From positions 62,001 to 126,000 of the forward strand of contig OMZG01000002.1 of the NCBI GenBank assembly GCA_900315505.1: 64,000 bases of DNA, written 5' to 3'. Below the pieces are notes generated by a model, which ran no database searches, had not been told where the DNA came from, and saw only the letters and a list, made by a program, of their open reading frames with translations. Numbering within the stretch: the stretch's first letter is position 1; every line of letters begins with the position of its first letter. The position numbers and the translations under genes are program-made. This DNA comes from an uncultured Lachnospiraceae bacterium. Lineage in GTDB: Bacteria; Bacillota; Clostridia; Lachnospirales; Lachnospiraceae. This document shows, in pieces, positions 42,761-51,565 of the stretch.

Positions 42761-44023
42761 TCACAAAAGATGAAAAAGGGACCCGTCCCCTTTTTCATCT
42801 GTGAGATGGTCTATCGGAAGAAATTCCGGCAGGCCATTGCGGTATGGCAGCTTAACCTCACCCTGTATCAGAGGGCTCAGGTAATCGATCATCTCCTGCG
42901 TGACATCATTGCCACGTTCATTGATCCAGCTGCGCGGGACCTTCTTTATTCCATTTGCAACCTCGGACACAGGAATGGAGCTGTATCCTACCTGATACTC
43001 CATCGTATCCTTCCGCTCGATGATCACCATCCGGCCGCTCACACCCTCCTTTGCAAGAAGGACTGCTGCTTCTCCAAGCTGGTATGCTTCATCGAGATCG
43101 GTCTTCGATGCAAGATGGATGCCGCATCTCTGAGGTATATTCAGCTCGACGCTCCGGATCTTGATCCCGAGGGCATTGCCCAGGATATGCTCGATTGCCT
43201 TTCCGGTGCCTGAGAGCATCTTGTGACCGAACTTGTCCTCCTTTGCATCAGCCGAAGCTATGTATTCTCCTGACTGATCCTTGATGCCCTCTGAAACGGC
43301 TATCAGCACTGAATTCCTGTGCTTCAGCAGCTCCTTCGTATCTGCTATGCACTGCTCCACGGAAAAGGCTACCTCCGGCAGATATATAAGCTGTGGGGCT
43401 GTAATGCTCTCGGTCCTGGCCAGGGCAGATGCTGCCGTGAGCCATCCTGAATCACGTCCCATGATCTCCACGATCGTTATGCTCTTCACCGGATATATCA
43501 TCGTGTCGTAAGCCATCTCACGCATCGTCGCGGCTACATACTTCGCTGCCGACCCGAATCCGGGTGTATGGTCAGTCTCGAACAGATCATTGTCGATTGT
43601 CTTCGGCACGCCTATCACGCTGATCTGAGCATTCCTGCCATTGAAGTAGGCAGACAGCTTAGCAACGGTATCCATCGAATCATTGCCGCCGATACCGAAG
43701 AACGCCGTGATATCCAGACTCTTAAAATACCCGTAAAGAGTGTCATAAATAGCCGGCTCTGCCTTCGGATCAGGCATTCTCATCCTGCATGAGCCAAGAT
43801 ACATAGCCGGTGTAAGTATCATTCTGTCGAGAAACCTGTCATCTGAAGCCATCTTCTCCGAAAGATCGATCACATTCTGTGACAGGACTCCGACTATGCC
43901 ATTCACTGCCCCGTAAATGTGATCAAAGCCTGCTTCCGATGCAGCATGTATCACCCCTGCCAAAGAGGCATTGATAGCCGCGGTAGGTCCCCCGGACTGG
44001 ATTATTATACAGTTTTTCACCAA
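42761..44023 (-). CDS. pfp: Phosphofructokinase, PPi-dependent type, with repeat-encoded C-terminus
   Basis: 420 residues. IQSGGPTAAINASLAG, GIGGNDSMDT (the ATP enzymes have GGDGS/T), GVPKTIDND (Lys rather than Gly, the PPi-type mark) and EIMGRDSGWLTAASA are visible. It interconverts fructose 6-phosphate and fructose 1,6-bisphosphate using pyrophosphate. The last residues, [12 protein letters not shown], are read from a copy of the palindromic repeat at 42769, so the natural C-terminus was probably replaced or extended. Enzyme type is inferred from motifs. Confidence 0.9.
   Translation of the reverse strand: MVKNCIIIQSGGPTAAINASLAGVIHAASEAGFDHIYGAVNGIVGVLSQNVIDLSEKMASDDRFLDRMILTPAMYLGSCRMRMPDPKAEPAIYDTLYGYFKSLDITAFFGIGGNDSMDTVAKLSAYFNGRNAQISVIGVPKTIDNDLFETDHTPGFGSAAKYVAATMREMAYDTMIYPVKSITIVEIMGRDSGWLTAASALARTESITAPQLIYLPEVAFSVEQCIADTKELLKHRNSVLIAVSEGIKDQSGEYIASADAKEDKFGHKMLSGTGKAIEHILGNALGIKIRSVELNIPQRCGIHLASKTDLDEAYQLGEAAVLLAKEGVSGRMVIIERKDTMEYQVGYSSIPVSEVANGIKKVPRSWINERGNDVTQEMIDYLSPLIQGEVKLPYRNGLPEFLPIDHLTDEKGDGSLFHLL
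42769..42799. repeat. REP-like palindrome 11 (subfamily A), 3' end of pfp
   Basis: Identical to copy 1. It lies within the last codons of the PPi-PFK gene on the minus strand in a frame without a stop, so its sequence is translated, and the gene ends 6 nt past it. Confidence 0.93.
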
Positions 44024-44034
44024 AAAACTCCTTA

Positions 44035-45099
44035 TCAGATTACTCTGTTCTTTCCTTCTCTCTTCGCCTTGTAGAGATTGTCATGAGCCTGCTTCAGAAC
44101 GATGTCATAATCATCACCCTTGTGGAACTTCGCAACTCCGATCGATACCGTGATATGAACCTCTCTGCCGCCCGAATTCAGCTGCATGTGCTCGATTGAA
44201 GCGCGAAACTTCTCCATCTTGTATTTCATCGCCTCTGACGAAGGCTCCCTCGTATATACGAACAGGAACTTCTCCCCACCATATCTGCCGGCCGAGAATT
44301 CCTCATCATCAGTGATCTTCCTGATCTCATCGGCCACGCTGTAGATCACGAAATTTCCGAACTCATAGCCGTAATTATCGTTGATATACTTGAAATTGTC
44401 AATATCAACCATTGCCAACGAGAACGGCTCGCCTGTCCTGTCAGAACGGGCTTTTGCATCTTCCGTCACCTGGTGGAGAGCATAACGGTTCATAAGCCCG
44501 GTCAGTGCATCATGATTCATCTGGTAATTCATCCGGTTCCTCGACCTGATGATGCTCGTCGCAAACAGATAGGTAAAGAATGAAATAGCTATGAAGACCG
44601 CGAGTGAATTGAATCCATTCATCACATAGTGCATTCTCTGGCTCACCAGACAGTCAGGAATGACGCAGTGTATATGTTCGAAAAACAGCGCGAAGTACAG
44701 AATTATCGAAAATATAGGAAAAGTAACTGACAGCCTTCCCGGTATTCTGCCCGGGTTCGAAAACTGCGGATAGAAGTACAGTGCCGCAAGCGCGAAAAAC
44801 CATAGCTGGAAGCCTGCATCATAGCCTATATACAGACAGGCGAGAATAGCATGTATCGCTACCTCAACAAAGACCAGTGAGAAAAATCCGATCGTTCTGC
44901 CCCTCTTAATGAAGATATACCCCAGCAGGTAGAAGATGCTGCTCACTACATTCGCAATGATCATGACCTTCACATGTGCCAGAACATACAGCACCATCAG
45001 AATAAGGTGGATAGCAAGCATCACTGAATTGATCAGTACATTTATCTTATATGTATCAGGCTCCCTGAAGAGCATGCTGTTCTTTTCCTTTTCCGTCAT
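44035..45099 (-). CDS. Membrane protein with GGDEF-like domain, motif degenerate
   Basis: 354 residues: six or so membrane segments (about 20-185), then a GGDEF domain from HDALTGLMNRYAL near 194. The A-site region reads AGRYGGEKFLFV, so the GGDEF motif is GGEKF: the catalytic glutamate is a lysine. MVDIDNFKYINDNYGYEFGN and the late VTVSIGVAKF are typical. Family function is cyclic di-GMP synthesis in the membrane, but this copy may not be active. It is downstream of a glycosyltransferase and upstream of pfp on the same strand. Confidence 0.85.
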   Translation of the reverse strand: MTEKEKNSMLFREPDTYKINVLINSVMLAIHLILMVLYVLAHVKVMIIANVVSSIFYLLGYIFIKRGRTIGFFSLVFVEVAIHAILACLYIGYDAGFQLWFFALAALYFYPQFSNPGRIPGRLSVTFPIFSIILYFALFFEHIHCVIPDCLVSQRMHYVMNGFNSLAVFIAISFFTYLFATSIIRSRNRMNYQMNHDALTGLMNRYALHQVTEDAKARSDRTGEPFSLAMVDIDNFKYINDNYGYEFGNFVIYSVADEIRKITDDEEFSAGRYGGEKFLFVYTREPSSEAMKYKMEKFRASIEHMQLNSGGREVHITVSIGVAKFHKGDDYDIVLKQAHDNLYKAKREGKNRVI

Positions 45100-45137
45100 T
45101 GGCTCCTCCTTTCACTTTGTTCCTTTCCAATTCTTTA

Positions 45138-46208
45138 TTATACTAAAGTCCGCACCTTTCCGCAACCTTCCATAAACAATTCATAATGGCTGTAGATAAA
45201 AATCTCCGTGCCTGCGCGATATTTCTCCGGCAGCGAATCCACACTCTCATAGACTACATCCGATTCCGTGGAAGCGATATCTCTTATGATCCCATCTCTG
45301 GCCCGGCCTGTAACTCCATGAACTGCATCATCAAGGGCCGCCATTACTGCCGCACACCTATCGGACCTGCCGCACTCATAGTCGCCTGCTGCCTCGAGAT
45401 AAATGTCAGTGAGTATCCTTATTGCGACATCTGGAAACTTTTCCTCAGGAGCAGTCTGCATGAAATACCTGATCTGATTCCTCCAGGCATAGTAGGTGCC
45501 GAAGGTATTCCTGACTTCTGCTCTCTGCCCAAGCCCATGAAGCGCCATAGCCTTCCCGACATTTGCGATGCGGTATCCGGCCCGCCTCACACGGTAGCAC
45601 CAGGTCGTATCATCCCAGTAGATATAGTTTTCCTCAGGGAGAAGGCCGATTCTCTCTGCCAGCTCAGTCCTTATCATAAGGGCGCAGGCCGGCGAGGCAT
45701 CGGAATACACGACCTCAGGCGCACTGCCATCCTCCAGCTTCCCCAGATATGGTGAGACCGTACCACAGAGATCATAGCTTATATCAAGTCCGTAGCACTG
45801 TATCAGGTCCGGATTGTCAAGGAAATATATCTTCGCAGCCGCCATACCGCTGTCAGGATTCCTGTCCAGAAAATCCGCCAGGCTTCCCACACAGTTCTCA
45901 TCGAGAAGGCAGTCATTGTCGACACACATCAGATACTTATATTTCTCATCAGCATCTAATGCTGCTCTGAGCGCGGTATCAAAGCCTCCGGCCCCGCCGA
46001 GATTCTCATCCGTGCGTATCAGCCTGATGTGAAGCCCTTTATTTTTTCTGATAAAATCAGCTATTACCTTCTCTGAGCCGTCTGTCGAATGATTGTCGCA
46101 GACATACACATCGAAATCCGTGCATTTCTGCTCTGCCACAGCCTGAAGGCACTGTGCGATCATATCCCGCTTATTGTAATTACATATGCATACTGCCGCT
46201 GTCTTCAT
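45138..46208 (-). CDS. Family 2 glycosyltransferase
   Basis: 356 residues with a GT-A domain: AVCICNYNKRDMIAQCL, VCDNHSTDGS (nucleotide contact), DENLGGAGGF (as in GlfT/rhamnosyltransferase-like proteins), the DxD motif VDNDCLLDE near 100, and YIYWDDTTWCYRVRRAGYRI near 205 with the acceptor WxxRxxxxG region. It probably adds a sugar to a cell-surface glycan at the membrane. There are no clear membrane segments. The acceptor cannot be named from the sequence. Confidence 0.85.
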   Translation of the reverse strand: MKTAAVCICNYNKRDMIAQCLQAVAEQKCTDFDVYVCDNHSTDGSEKVIADFIRKNKGLHIRLIRTDENLGGAGGFDTALRAALDADEKYKYLMCVDNDCLLDENCVGSLADFLDRNPDSGMAAAKIYFLDNPDLIQCYGLDISYDLCGTVSPYLGKLEDGSAPEVVYSDASPACALMIRTELAERIGLLPEENYIYWDDTTWCYRVRRAGYRIANVGKAMALHGLGQRAEVRNTFGTYYAWRNQIRYFMQTAPEEKFPDVAIRILTDIYLEAAGDYECGRSDRCAAVMAALDDAVHGVTGRARDGIIRDIASTESDVVYESVDSLPEKYRAGTEIFIYSHYELFMEGCGKVRTLV

Positions 46209-46288
46209 TCTTCGAGCTCCTCAATATTCAGACGTTCTCTCATATCGACGTTAATTACAATTCTAGCATATTTTTAATAAAATTTATA

Positions 46289-46316
46289 TTGATTTTTCAT
46301 GACATGAGAGTAAAAT
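46289..46316 (+). promoter_or_regulatory. Probable promoter of the MATE gene
   Basis: TTGATT, 16 bp, TAAAAT on the plus strand, 28 nt before the start codon. Confidence 0.5.
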
Positions 46317-46344
46317 ACTCAATGCACGTATGAAGGAGGTTATA

Positions 46345-47706
46345 ATGCAGCTTGACATGACTACAGGGCGTCCCATGCCCATTATCCTGAGGTTTTTGAT
46401 TCCTATTTTCATCGGAAATATGTTCCAGCAGTTCTACAATATGGTAGATTCCATTATTGTAGGCAGATATGTTGGAACTGAGGCCTTTGCCGCAGTCGGA
46501 AGCACCGGGACCATAATGTTTCTCGTGCTCGGATTTGCAAATGGCCTTTCTACAGGCTTTACGGTGCTGACCTCGCAGAGATTCGGGGCTAAGGATGCTT
46601 ATGGTGTGAGAAGGTCTGTCGCAAACGCGATCATTCTCTCTGTGATAGTATCGGTGGTCGTCACGGCTATCTCACTTGTCAGTATGGGCAGCATCCTTCA
46701 TCTGATGAATACTCCTGCAAATATCTATCACTATGCATATGACTATATCATCATAATTACAGGCGGAACAGGCGCAGTCTGCTTCTACAATCTCTTTTCG
46801 GCACTGCTTCGTTCAGTCGGAAATTCGAAGGCACCGCTGTTTTTTCTGATACTCTCGGCTACGCTTAATATTTTCCTGGATCTGCTCTTTATAATCGGAT
46901 TCAGATGGGAAGTAAAGGGTGCTGCCATAGCAACAATCGCTTCACAGGCCATCTCAGCCGTGCTCTGTGTCGTATATATTCTCACAAAGGTAAAAATGCT
47001 CGTTCCCCATAGGAATGAATGGAAGTTGGTTCCTGAATATGCCAGAAAGCAGCTCGGAGTCGGCTTCCCGATGGCACTGCAGTTCGCTATCACAGCTTCC
47101 GGTACCATGATCATGCAGTCTGCCATCAACCGTTTCGGCTCAGATGCAATCGCCGGCTTCAACGCTTCATCCAAGGTCGGAAATCTGCTGACCCAGGCCT
47201 TCCCGTCACTTGGTCAGTCAATGGCCACCTATACCGGTCAGAACTTTGGAAAGGGCGATACAGACAGGATTCACGAGGGCTCGCATGTGGCCCTGAAGAT
47301 CTCTCTGGTCGCATCAATCCTCGGTGCAGGTCTTGCGCTACTACTACTGCGTCCGGCTATCCCTCTCTTCCTCGGAGGCAATGCTGATATCAGCACGATC
47401 CTGCCGTGGGCAAAGCCATACACCTATCTGTCCATCATCTGCTATATGCCTCTCGGAATCCTCTTTATCTACAGGGATATGATGCAGGGCTGCGGATACG
47501 GCTTCCTTCCTATGATGGGTGGCGTCTTAGAGCTTGCTGCGAGATTTACTACGGCAATGCTTTCAATGCATTTCAACAGCTACTGGCTCGGCGTAGCAGG
47601 CGATCCGGCCGCATGGATTGTGACAGGTATCTTTGATGCGATCGCATATCACTATGTGATAAAGGATGTCCGCAGAAGGTTTGACGCAGCGAAGGCAACA
47701 GAGTAG
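46345..47706 (+). CDS. MATE family efflux transporter
   Basis: 453 residues with twelve predicted membrane segments and internal duplication of the two bundles. It starts MQLDMTTGRPMP with GIVE-like FLIPIFIGNMFQQFYNMVDSI(the MATE-typical N-terminal segment), and GFANGLSTGFTVLTSQRFGA. MATE proteins export drugs or metabolites in exchange for Na+ or H+; the substrate is unknown. The ATG at 46345 is preferred to 46330 because AAGGAGG lies 5 nt upstream. AzlC follows 10 nt after the stop. Confidence 0.92.
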   Translation: MQLDMTTGRPMPIILRFLIPIFIGNMFQQFYNMVDSIIVGRYVGTEAFAAVGSTGTIMFLVLGFANGLSTGFTVLTSQRFGAKDAYGVRRSVANAIILSVIVSVVVTAISLVSMGSILHLMNTPANIYHYAYDYIIIITGGTGAVCFYNLFSALLRSVGNSKAPLFFLILSATLNIFLDLLFIIGFRWEVKGAAIATIASQAISAVLCVVYILTKVKMLVPHRNEWKLVPEYARKQLGVGFPMALQFAITASGTMIMQSAINRFGSDAIAGFNASSKVGNLLTQAFPSLGQSMATYTGQNFGKGDTDRIHEGSHVALKISLVASILGAGLALLLLRPAIPLFLGGNADISTILPWAKPYTYLSIICYMPLGILFIYRDMMQGCGYGFLPMMGGVLELAARFTTAMLSMHFNSYWLGVAGDPAAWIVTGIFDAIAYHYVIKDVRRRFDAAKATE

Positions 47707-47716
47707 AATAGAGAGC

Positions 47717-48433
47717 ATGGATAGAAAAGACTTTGTAGAGGGAGCTAAGGATTCGGTCGCTATAGTGGTCGGATATTTTTCTGTAAGTTTTACTTTTGGA
47801 ATAGTAGCTGCTCAGGCCGGACTTTCGCCTTTCCTGGCAACGCTCATGTCGCTTACGAATGTAACGAGTGCCGGGCAGTTCGCAGGGCTGAACCTGATCA
47901 TAGCACAGAGCTCATATATCGAGATGTTCCTGACACAGCTTGTCATCAACCTGCGATACGGGCTCATGTCCCTGTCACTTTCACAGCATCTGGATAAGAA
48001 GGCTACCACGGGTAAAAGGATGCTTATCGCTTTTGCGAATACAGATGAGATATTTGCGGTATCAGTCGTGAAGCCGCACAAGGTCTCGCCGTCATATATG
48101 GCGGGGCTTGAGATATTCCCAATCCTTAGCTGGGCGCTTGGGACCTTTTTCGGAGCAGTGGCTAATAATCTGCTGCCTGCTGCCATATCAAGCGCTCTTG
48201 GCATAGCTCTCTACGGCATGTTTGTAGCAATTGTGATGCCTGTTGCCAGGTCTCATAAGAGCGTGGCTATCGCAGTCATCCTGGCCGCATGCCTGTCGCT
48301 TGCATTCCACTTTGTACCGGGGCTTAAGGCCATTTCCAGCGGATTTACGATTATTATATGCACTATAGCAGCCAGCGCCCTTGCTGCCTGGCTCTTCCCT
48401 GTTCCTGAAGATGATGGAGGTGATGCCGTATGA
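47717..48433 (+). CDS. azlC: AzlC-like branched-chain amino acid permease subunit
   Basis: 238 residues, AzlC family: GYFSVSFTFGIVAAQAGLSP near the start, an NVTSAGQFAG block, and about seven membrane segments. With AzlD it forms a branched-chain amino acid exporter (AzlCD). The frame begins at 47666 in the end of the MATE gene, but the ATG at 47717 begins the conserved start. It overlaps azlD by 4 nt. Confidence 0.92.
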   Translation: MDRKDFVEGAKDSVAIVVGYFSVSFTFGIVAAQAGLSPFLATLMSLTNVTSAGQFAGLNLIIAQSSYIEMFLTQLVINLRYGLMSLSLSQHLDKKATTGKRMLIAFANTDEIFAVSVVKPHKVSPSYMAGLEIFPILSWALGTFFGAVANNLLPAAISSALGIALYGMFVAIVMPVARSHKSVAIAVILAACLSLAFHFVPGLKAISSGFTIIICTIAASALAAWLFPVPEDDGGDAV

Positions 48434-48729
48434 AGATCTATTCTTACATCATCCTTATGGCAGTGACTACGTATCTGATCAGGATGCTGCCGCTCGTGCT
48501 CTTCCAGAAACCGATAAAGAGCTTGTTTCTAAAGAGCTTCCTCTACTATGTCCCATACACCTGCCTCACCGTGATGACGATCCCGGCCATTTTTACCTCG
48601 ACAGCCAGTGTCATAAGCGCCACAGTCGGCTTCATCGTCGCCGTGATCCTGGGCTTCTACAGAAAGAGCCTGCCAGTCGTCGCAGCCTTCGCATGCCTGG
48701 CTGCCTTCATAACAGAAAGATTCCTGTAA
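48430..48729 (+). CDS. azlD: AzlD-like branched-chain amino acid transport protein
   Basis: 99 residues with three or four membrane segments; MAVTTYLIRMLPLVLFQKPI and PYTCLTVMTIPAIF fit the AzlD family. It forms the small subunit of the AzlCD exporter. Its ATG overlaps the azlC stop (ATGA), and GGAGG lies 8 nt upstream. No transcription terminator is visible downstream on the plus strand apart from the tRNA terminator hairpin at 48799. Confidence 0.9.
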   Translation: MKIYSYIILMAVTTYLIRMLPLVLFQKPIKSLFLKSFLYYVPYTCLTVMTIPAIFTSTASVISATVGFIVAVILGFYRKSLPVVAAFACLAAFITERFL

Positions 48730-48798
48730 GGTGACAACCAGGGCAATATTTGCAATGACACTGTATGCGGCCACAGCCACATTTCCAGCGCTGCCATC

Positions 48799-48826
48799 AA
48801 AAAAGCCACCCGGTAACCGGGTGACT
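48799..48826 (-). terminator. tRNA-Leu terminator
   Basis: GTCACCCGG-TTA-CCGGGTGGC then TTTTTT on the minus strand, 12 nt after the tRNA end. Confidence 0.88.
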
Positions 48827-48837
48827 TTAAAAAGTAA

Positions 48838-48921
48838 TGCGGAAGATGGGACTTGAACCCACACAGTATTGCTACCACAAGATCCTTAGTCTTGCTCGTC
48901 TGCCAGTTCCGACACTTCCGC
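48838..48921 (-). tRNA. tRNA-Leu (anticodon AAG)
   Basis: An 84-nt class II tRNA: acceptor GCGGAAG/CTTCCGC, discriminator A, anticodon stem CAAGA/TCTTG around a CTAAGGA loop (anticodon AAG, reads CUU after A34-to-I editing), long variable arm, T loop TTCAAGT. No CCA is encoded. A strong promoter and a terminator make it a single-gene unit. Confidence 0.9.
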
Positions 48922-48957
48922 AACTTGTGAAATTCTGTTGCTCTCGCAACGATGTAT

Positions 48958-48986
48958 ATGATACCAAAAGAGCGATTGGATGTCAA
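48958..48986 (-). promoter_or_regulatory. tRNA-Leu promoter
   Basis: The minus strand reads TTGACA, 17 bp, TATCAT, 36 nt before the tRNA 5' end. Confidence 0.85.
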
Positions 48987-49003
48987 GCACTTTTTTGAAT
49001 TTT

Positions 49004-51565
49004 TTATATGTATTTTTTGTCGAAGTCTGCCTGCGTCAGTGGCTTGTCATAGAGGAAGCCCTGGATCATGGAGACATTCATGCCCTCCAGCTTCTTCTTC
49101 TGAGGATCACGCTCGACACCTTCTACCACTACATTCATATTTACCGCATCTGCCAGCTGTGAGACGGAGCGTACAAAGGCATCCGAGAAATTATCCTTGT
49201 CGATGTCCTTTACGAAGCAGCGGTCTATCTTTATCTCGTCGAGCGGAAAATCCTTGATGCGCGACAGTGATGAATAGCCTGTACCGAAATCATCAAGTGC
49301 CAGTCGCACACCCATGTCATGGATCCGTGTCAGGACATCCTTCATGCGATCCATGTCATTTATCGCAAGCCCCTCTGTCACCTCGAGCACGAGATTGTCA
49401 GGATTGATACCGGTTATCTTTATCGCATTCGATATCACGTCCACTATATCGTTCTGAAGCAGCTGAACCACGGACAGATTCACATTCACCCGGTAATCAG
49501 GATGTCCGTAGTCATTCCAGTAGCGACAGTGGCGGGCAGCCTCTATGAGCACGTGCTCGTCGATCGGGACGATAAGGCCCAGATACTCTGCGAGAGAAAT
49601 GAACTTGTCAGGCGTCATGAAGCCCAGCTTCTTCGAATTCCATCTGACCAGGGCCTCAGCGCCACAGCAGCGCGGCTCGCCGTGCTTTATATCCACGACC
49701 GGCTGGTAATAGACCTCGAACTCACGGCAGTCATCTGCCACAGCCTCTCTCAGGGCCTTCTCAATGCCCATCCTGTCGGCCGGCATCTTCTCTGATACGT
49801 CGGTGAAGTACTCGGTCTTATTCTTGCCTCTTGACTTCGCCTGATGGAGCGCATAGTCGACCCTCTGCATGAGCAGGTCTTCATTATCCCCGTCCTCAGG
49901 AAAATGCACGATGCCCATGCAGGCTGTGCAGTAATACTCATCATCATCAAGAGAAAAAGGCTTCTCGAATCTCCTGCGGATATTTTCTGTGATCTGCTCT
50001 ACATTATCATAGCCTGAATACGGCACAAGCACTGCAAACTGATCACCGCCTATGCGATAGCACTGTGCATCCTTTTTCACAGCCTGCTGCACCGACCACG
50101 CAGCCTTCTTCAGGAATCTGTCGGCAAGCACATGACCGAGTCCGTCATTAAGCGCATTGAAATCATCGAGATCGACAAAAATAAGAGTGCCCTGCCCCTT
50201 GCTGCGGACCGCGTCATTGATACAGGTCTCAAAGTCAAGATGGAATCTGTGACGGTTGTACAGTCCCGTGAGATCATCGAGATCGGCAGACTCACGTATC
50301 TTCTTCTGGTACTGCTTCTGCTTTGTGATGTCGGTGATGGTGAAGACGTCCACCTTTGTGCTGTCCTGCCAGAGCGTGACATTGGTGTAAACCATATACA
50401 TATCCCCGCTTCCGGTGGCTGCAAATTCCTTCGGAGCCTTCACAGCCTCCTCGACAGAATCCCCGATCAGAAATCTTCTGCGGAAAAGCTCCTCATCCAT
50501 CGGATCAGCAAAGATCTCATCAGCTGCCTTATTCCTGAATATGAGCTCCTTAGACGAATCACCGTAGATAGCAACTGCAAACTGCGCTGAATCATAGAAT
50601 GATTTCATGAAATCATCAGCGCCCTGCAGAAGCGACTGCGTCTTCCACATCTGCGCCCTCGCCCTCAGGATGCTGCAGGCCCTCTTGGTGAAATCTATAT
50701 CATCACTGTGCCAGATCCTGCCCTCCCCATAGCTCAGCAGACACAGGTATGTCATTCTGTCTCCATCAGATATACAGGAAAAAATCCCCGCCGTAATATG
50801 GAATTTCTGCATGAAGGTCCTGAAATTATCAGAAATCAGCGAGTCCGCAGAAATCGTGTAGCACCTGCCATCAAGAAATGGCAGATCAGAAGGTCTGGCA
50901 TCCTTAAACGCCTTTTCTCTGCTTCCATTTGCGCCGGAATATTCATTGACTGTCTCGATTTTCTCTCCGTCGCTTGTGATCAGGGCGGCAGTATCGAAGT
51001 CAACGCATATACTCATCCTCTTGATGATGTCATCTGCCGCATCCTGGAAGCTGATGCCCGTATTCATATCATCTACGAGCATTGACAGGTATCTGTAGTA
51101 TTTCTTCGTACGGGAAAGCCGGTCAGCATCCTCTGCTCCCCTCTGTCCCTGAGTGTGTGCGTCTGTAAGCTCTGACTCAGTATCGAAGAAGAGTCCAAGA
51201 AGATCCTTAAACACCCTCGTCAGCCCGTCCATTTTCTCACTGGTCTGATGATCTATAAGGAAAAGATATCCGCATACCCTGCCATCGCTTCTCCGCACCG
51301 CGATCGTCCTCAGATGTATGCTGTCGAAATCCCGGTCGATCACATCGGTCGCGTCATAATCGAAGAACGAGCTTCTGATGTCACCTACGGCCTCACGGTT
51401 TACCTTTTTGAAAAAAAGCTGCTCCGTATCCACATCGGTGAAATATGACAGCATCACCGCGCCGTTCACATCCGACAGCATTCCTGACAGACCGTAGGAC
51501 TGAAGAAGCTCCTTTATTATTTCATTTAATTTCTGTCTGTTACCTTCTATTTCCGACATTGTCAT
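49004..51565 (-). CDS. GAF/PAS-GGDEF-EAL cyclic di-GMP phosphodiesterase
   Basis: 853 residues: N-terminal sensory region (1-150), a GAF-like segment (about 165-315), a PAS-like segment (~325-410), a GGDEF domain (LDDLTGLYNRHRF at ~425; motif IGGDQF, with Gln for the catalytic Glu) and an EAL domain (from ~590). The EAL residues are present: EALVRW, NVNLSV, LEVTEG, DDFGTGYSSL, IKIDRCFV, VVEGVE and QGFLYDKP. It probably hydrolyses cyclic di-GMP, with the GGDEF domain as a GTP sensor or inert. The ATG overlaps the upstream gene by 4 nt. No membrane segment is clear. Confidence 0.9.
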   Translation of the reverse strand: MTMSEIEGNRQKLNEIIKELLQSYGLSGMLSDVNGAVMLSYFTDVDTEQLFFKKVNREAVGDIRSSFFDYDATDVIDRDFDSIHLRTIAVRRSDGRVCGYLFLIDHQTSEKMDGLTRVFKDLLGLFFDTESELTDAHTQGQRGAEDADRLSRTKKYYRYLSMLVDDMNTGISFQDAADDIIKRMSICVDFDTAALITSDGEKIETVNEYSGANGSREKAFKDARPSDLPFLDGRCYTISADSLISDNFRTFMQKFHITAGIFSCISDGDRMTYLCLLSYGEGRIWHSDDIDFTKRACSILRARAQMWKTQSLLQGADDFMKSFYDSAQFAVAIYGDSSKELIFRNKAADEIFADPMDEELFRRRFLIGDSVEEAVKAPKEFAATGSGDMYMVYTNVTLWQDSTKVDVFTITDITKQKQYQKKIRESADLDDLTGLYNRHRFHLDFETCINDAVRSKGQGTLIFVDLDDFNALNDGLGHVLADRFLKKAAWSVQQAVKKDAQCYRIGGDQFAVLVPYSGYDNVEQITENIRRRFEKPFSLDDDEYYCTACMGIVHFPEDGDNEDLLMQRVDYALHQAKSRGKNKTEYFTDVSEKMPADRMGIEKALREAVADDCREFEVYYQPVVDIKHGEPRCCGAEALVRWNSKKLGFMTPDKFISLAEYLGLIVPIDEHVLIEAARHCRYWNDYGHPDYRVNVNLSVVQLLQNDIVDVISNAIKITGINPDNLVLEVTEGLAINDMDRMKDVLTRIHDMGVRLALDDFGTGYSSLSRIKDFPLDEIKIDRCFVKDIDKDNFSDAFVRSVSQLADAVNMNVVVEGVERDPQKKKLEGMNVSMIQGFLYDKPLTQADFDKKYI

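Noticed and set aside
42724-42798. Longer thrC with an N-terminal [11 protein letters not shown] peptide
   Set aside because: The extension is read from the repeat, and the ATG at 42726 has its own ribosome binding site and begins the conserved protein.
48838-48921. tRNA-Leu as integration site of a mobile island
   Set aside because: No integrase, no direct repeat of the tRNA 3' end, and housekeeping genes on both sides.
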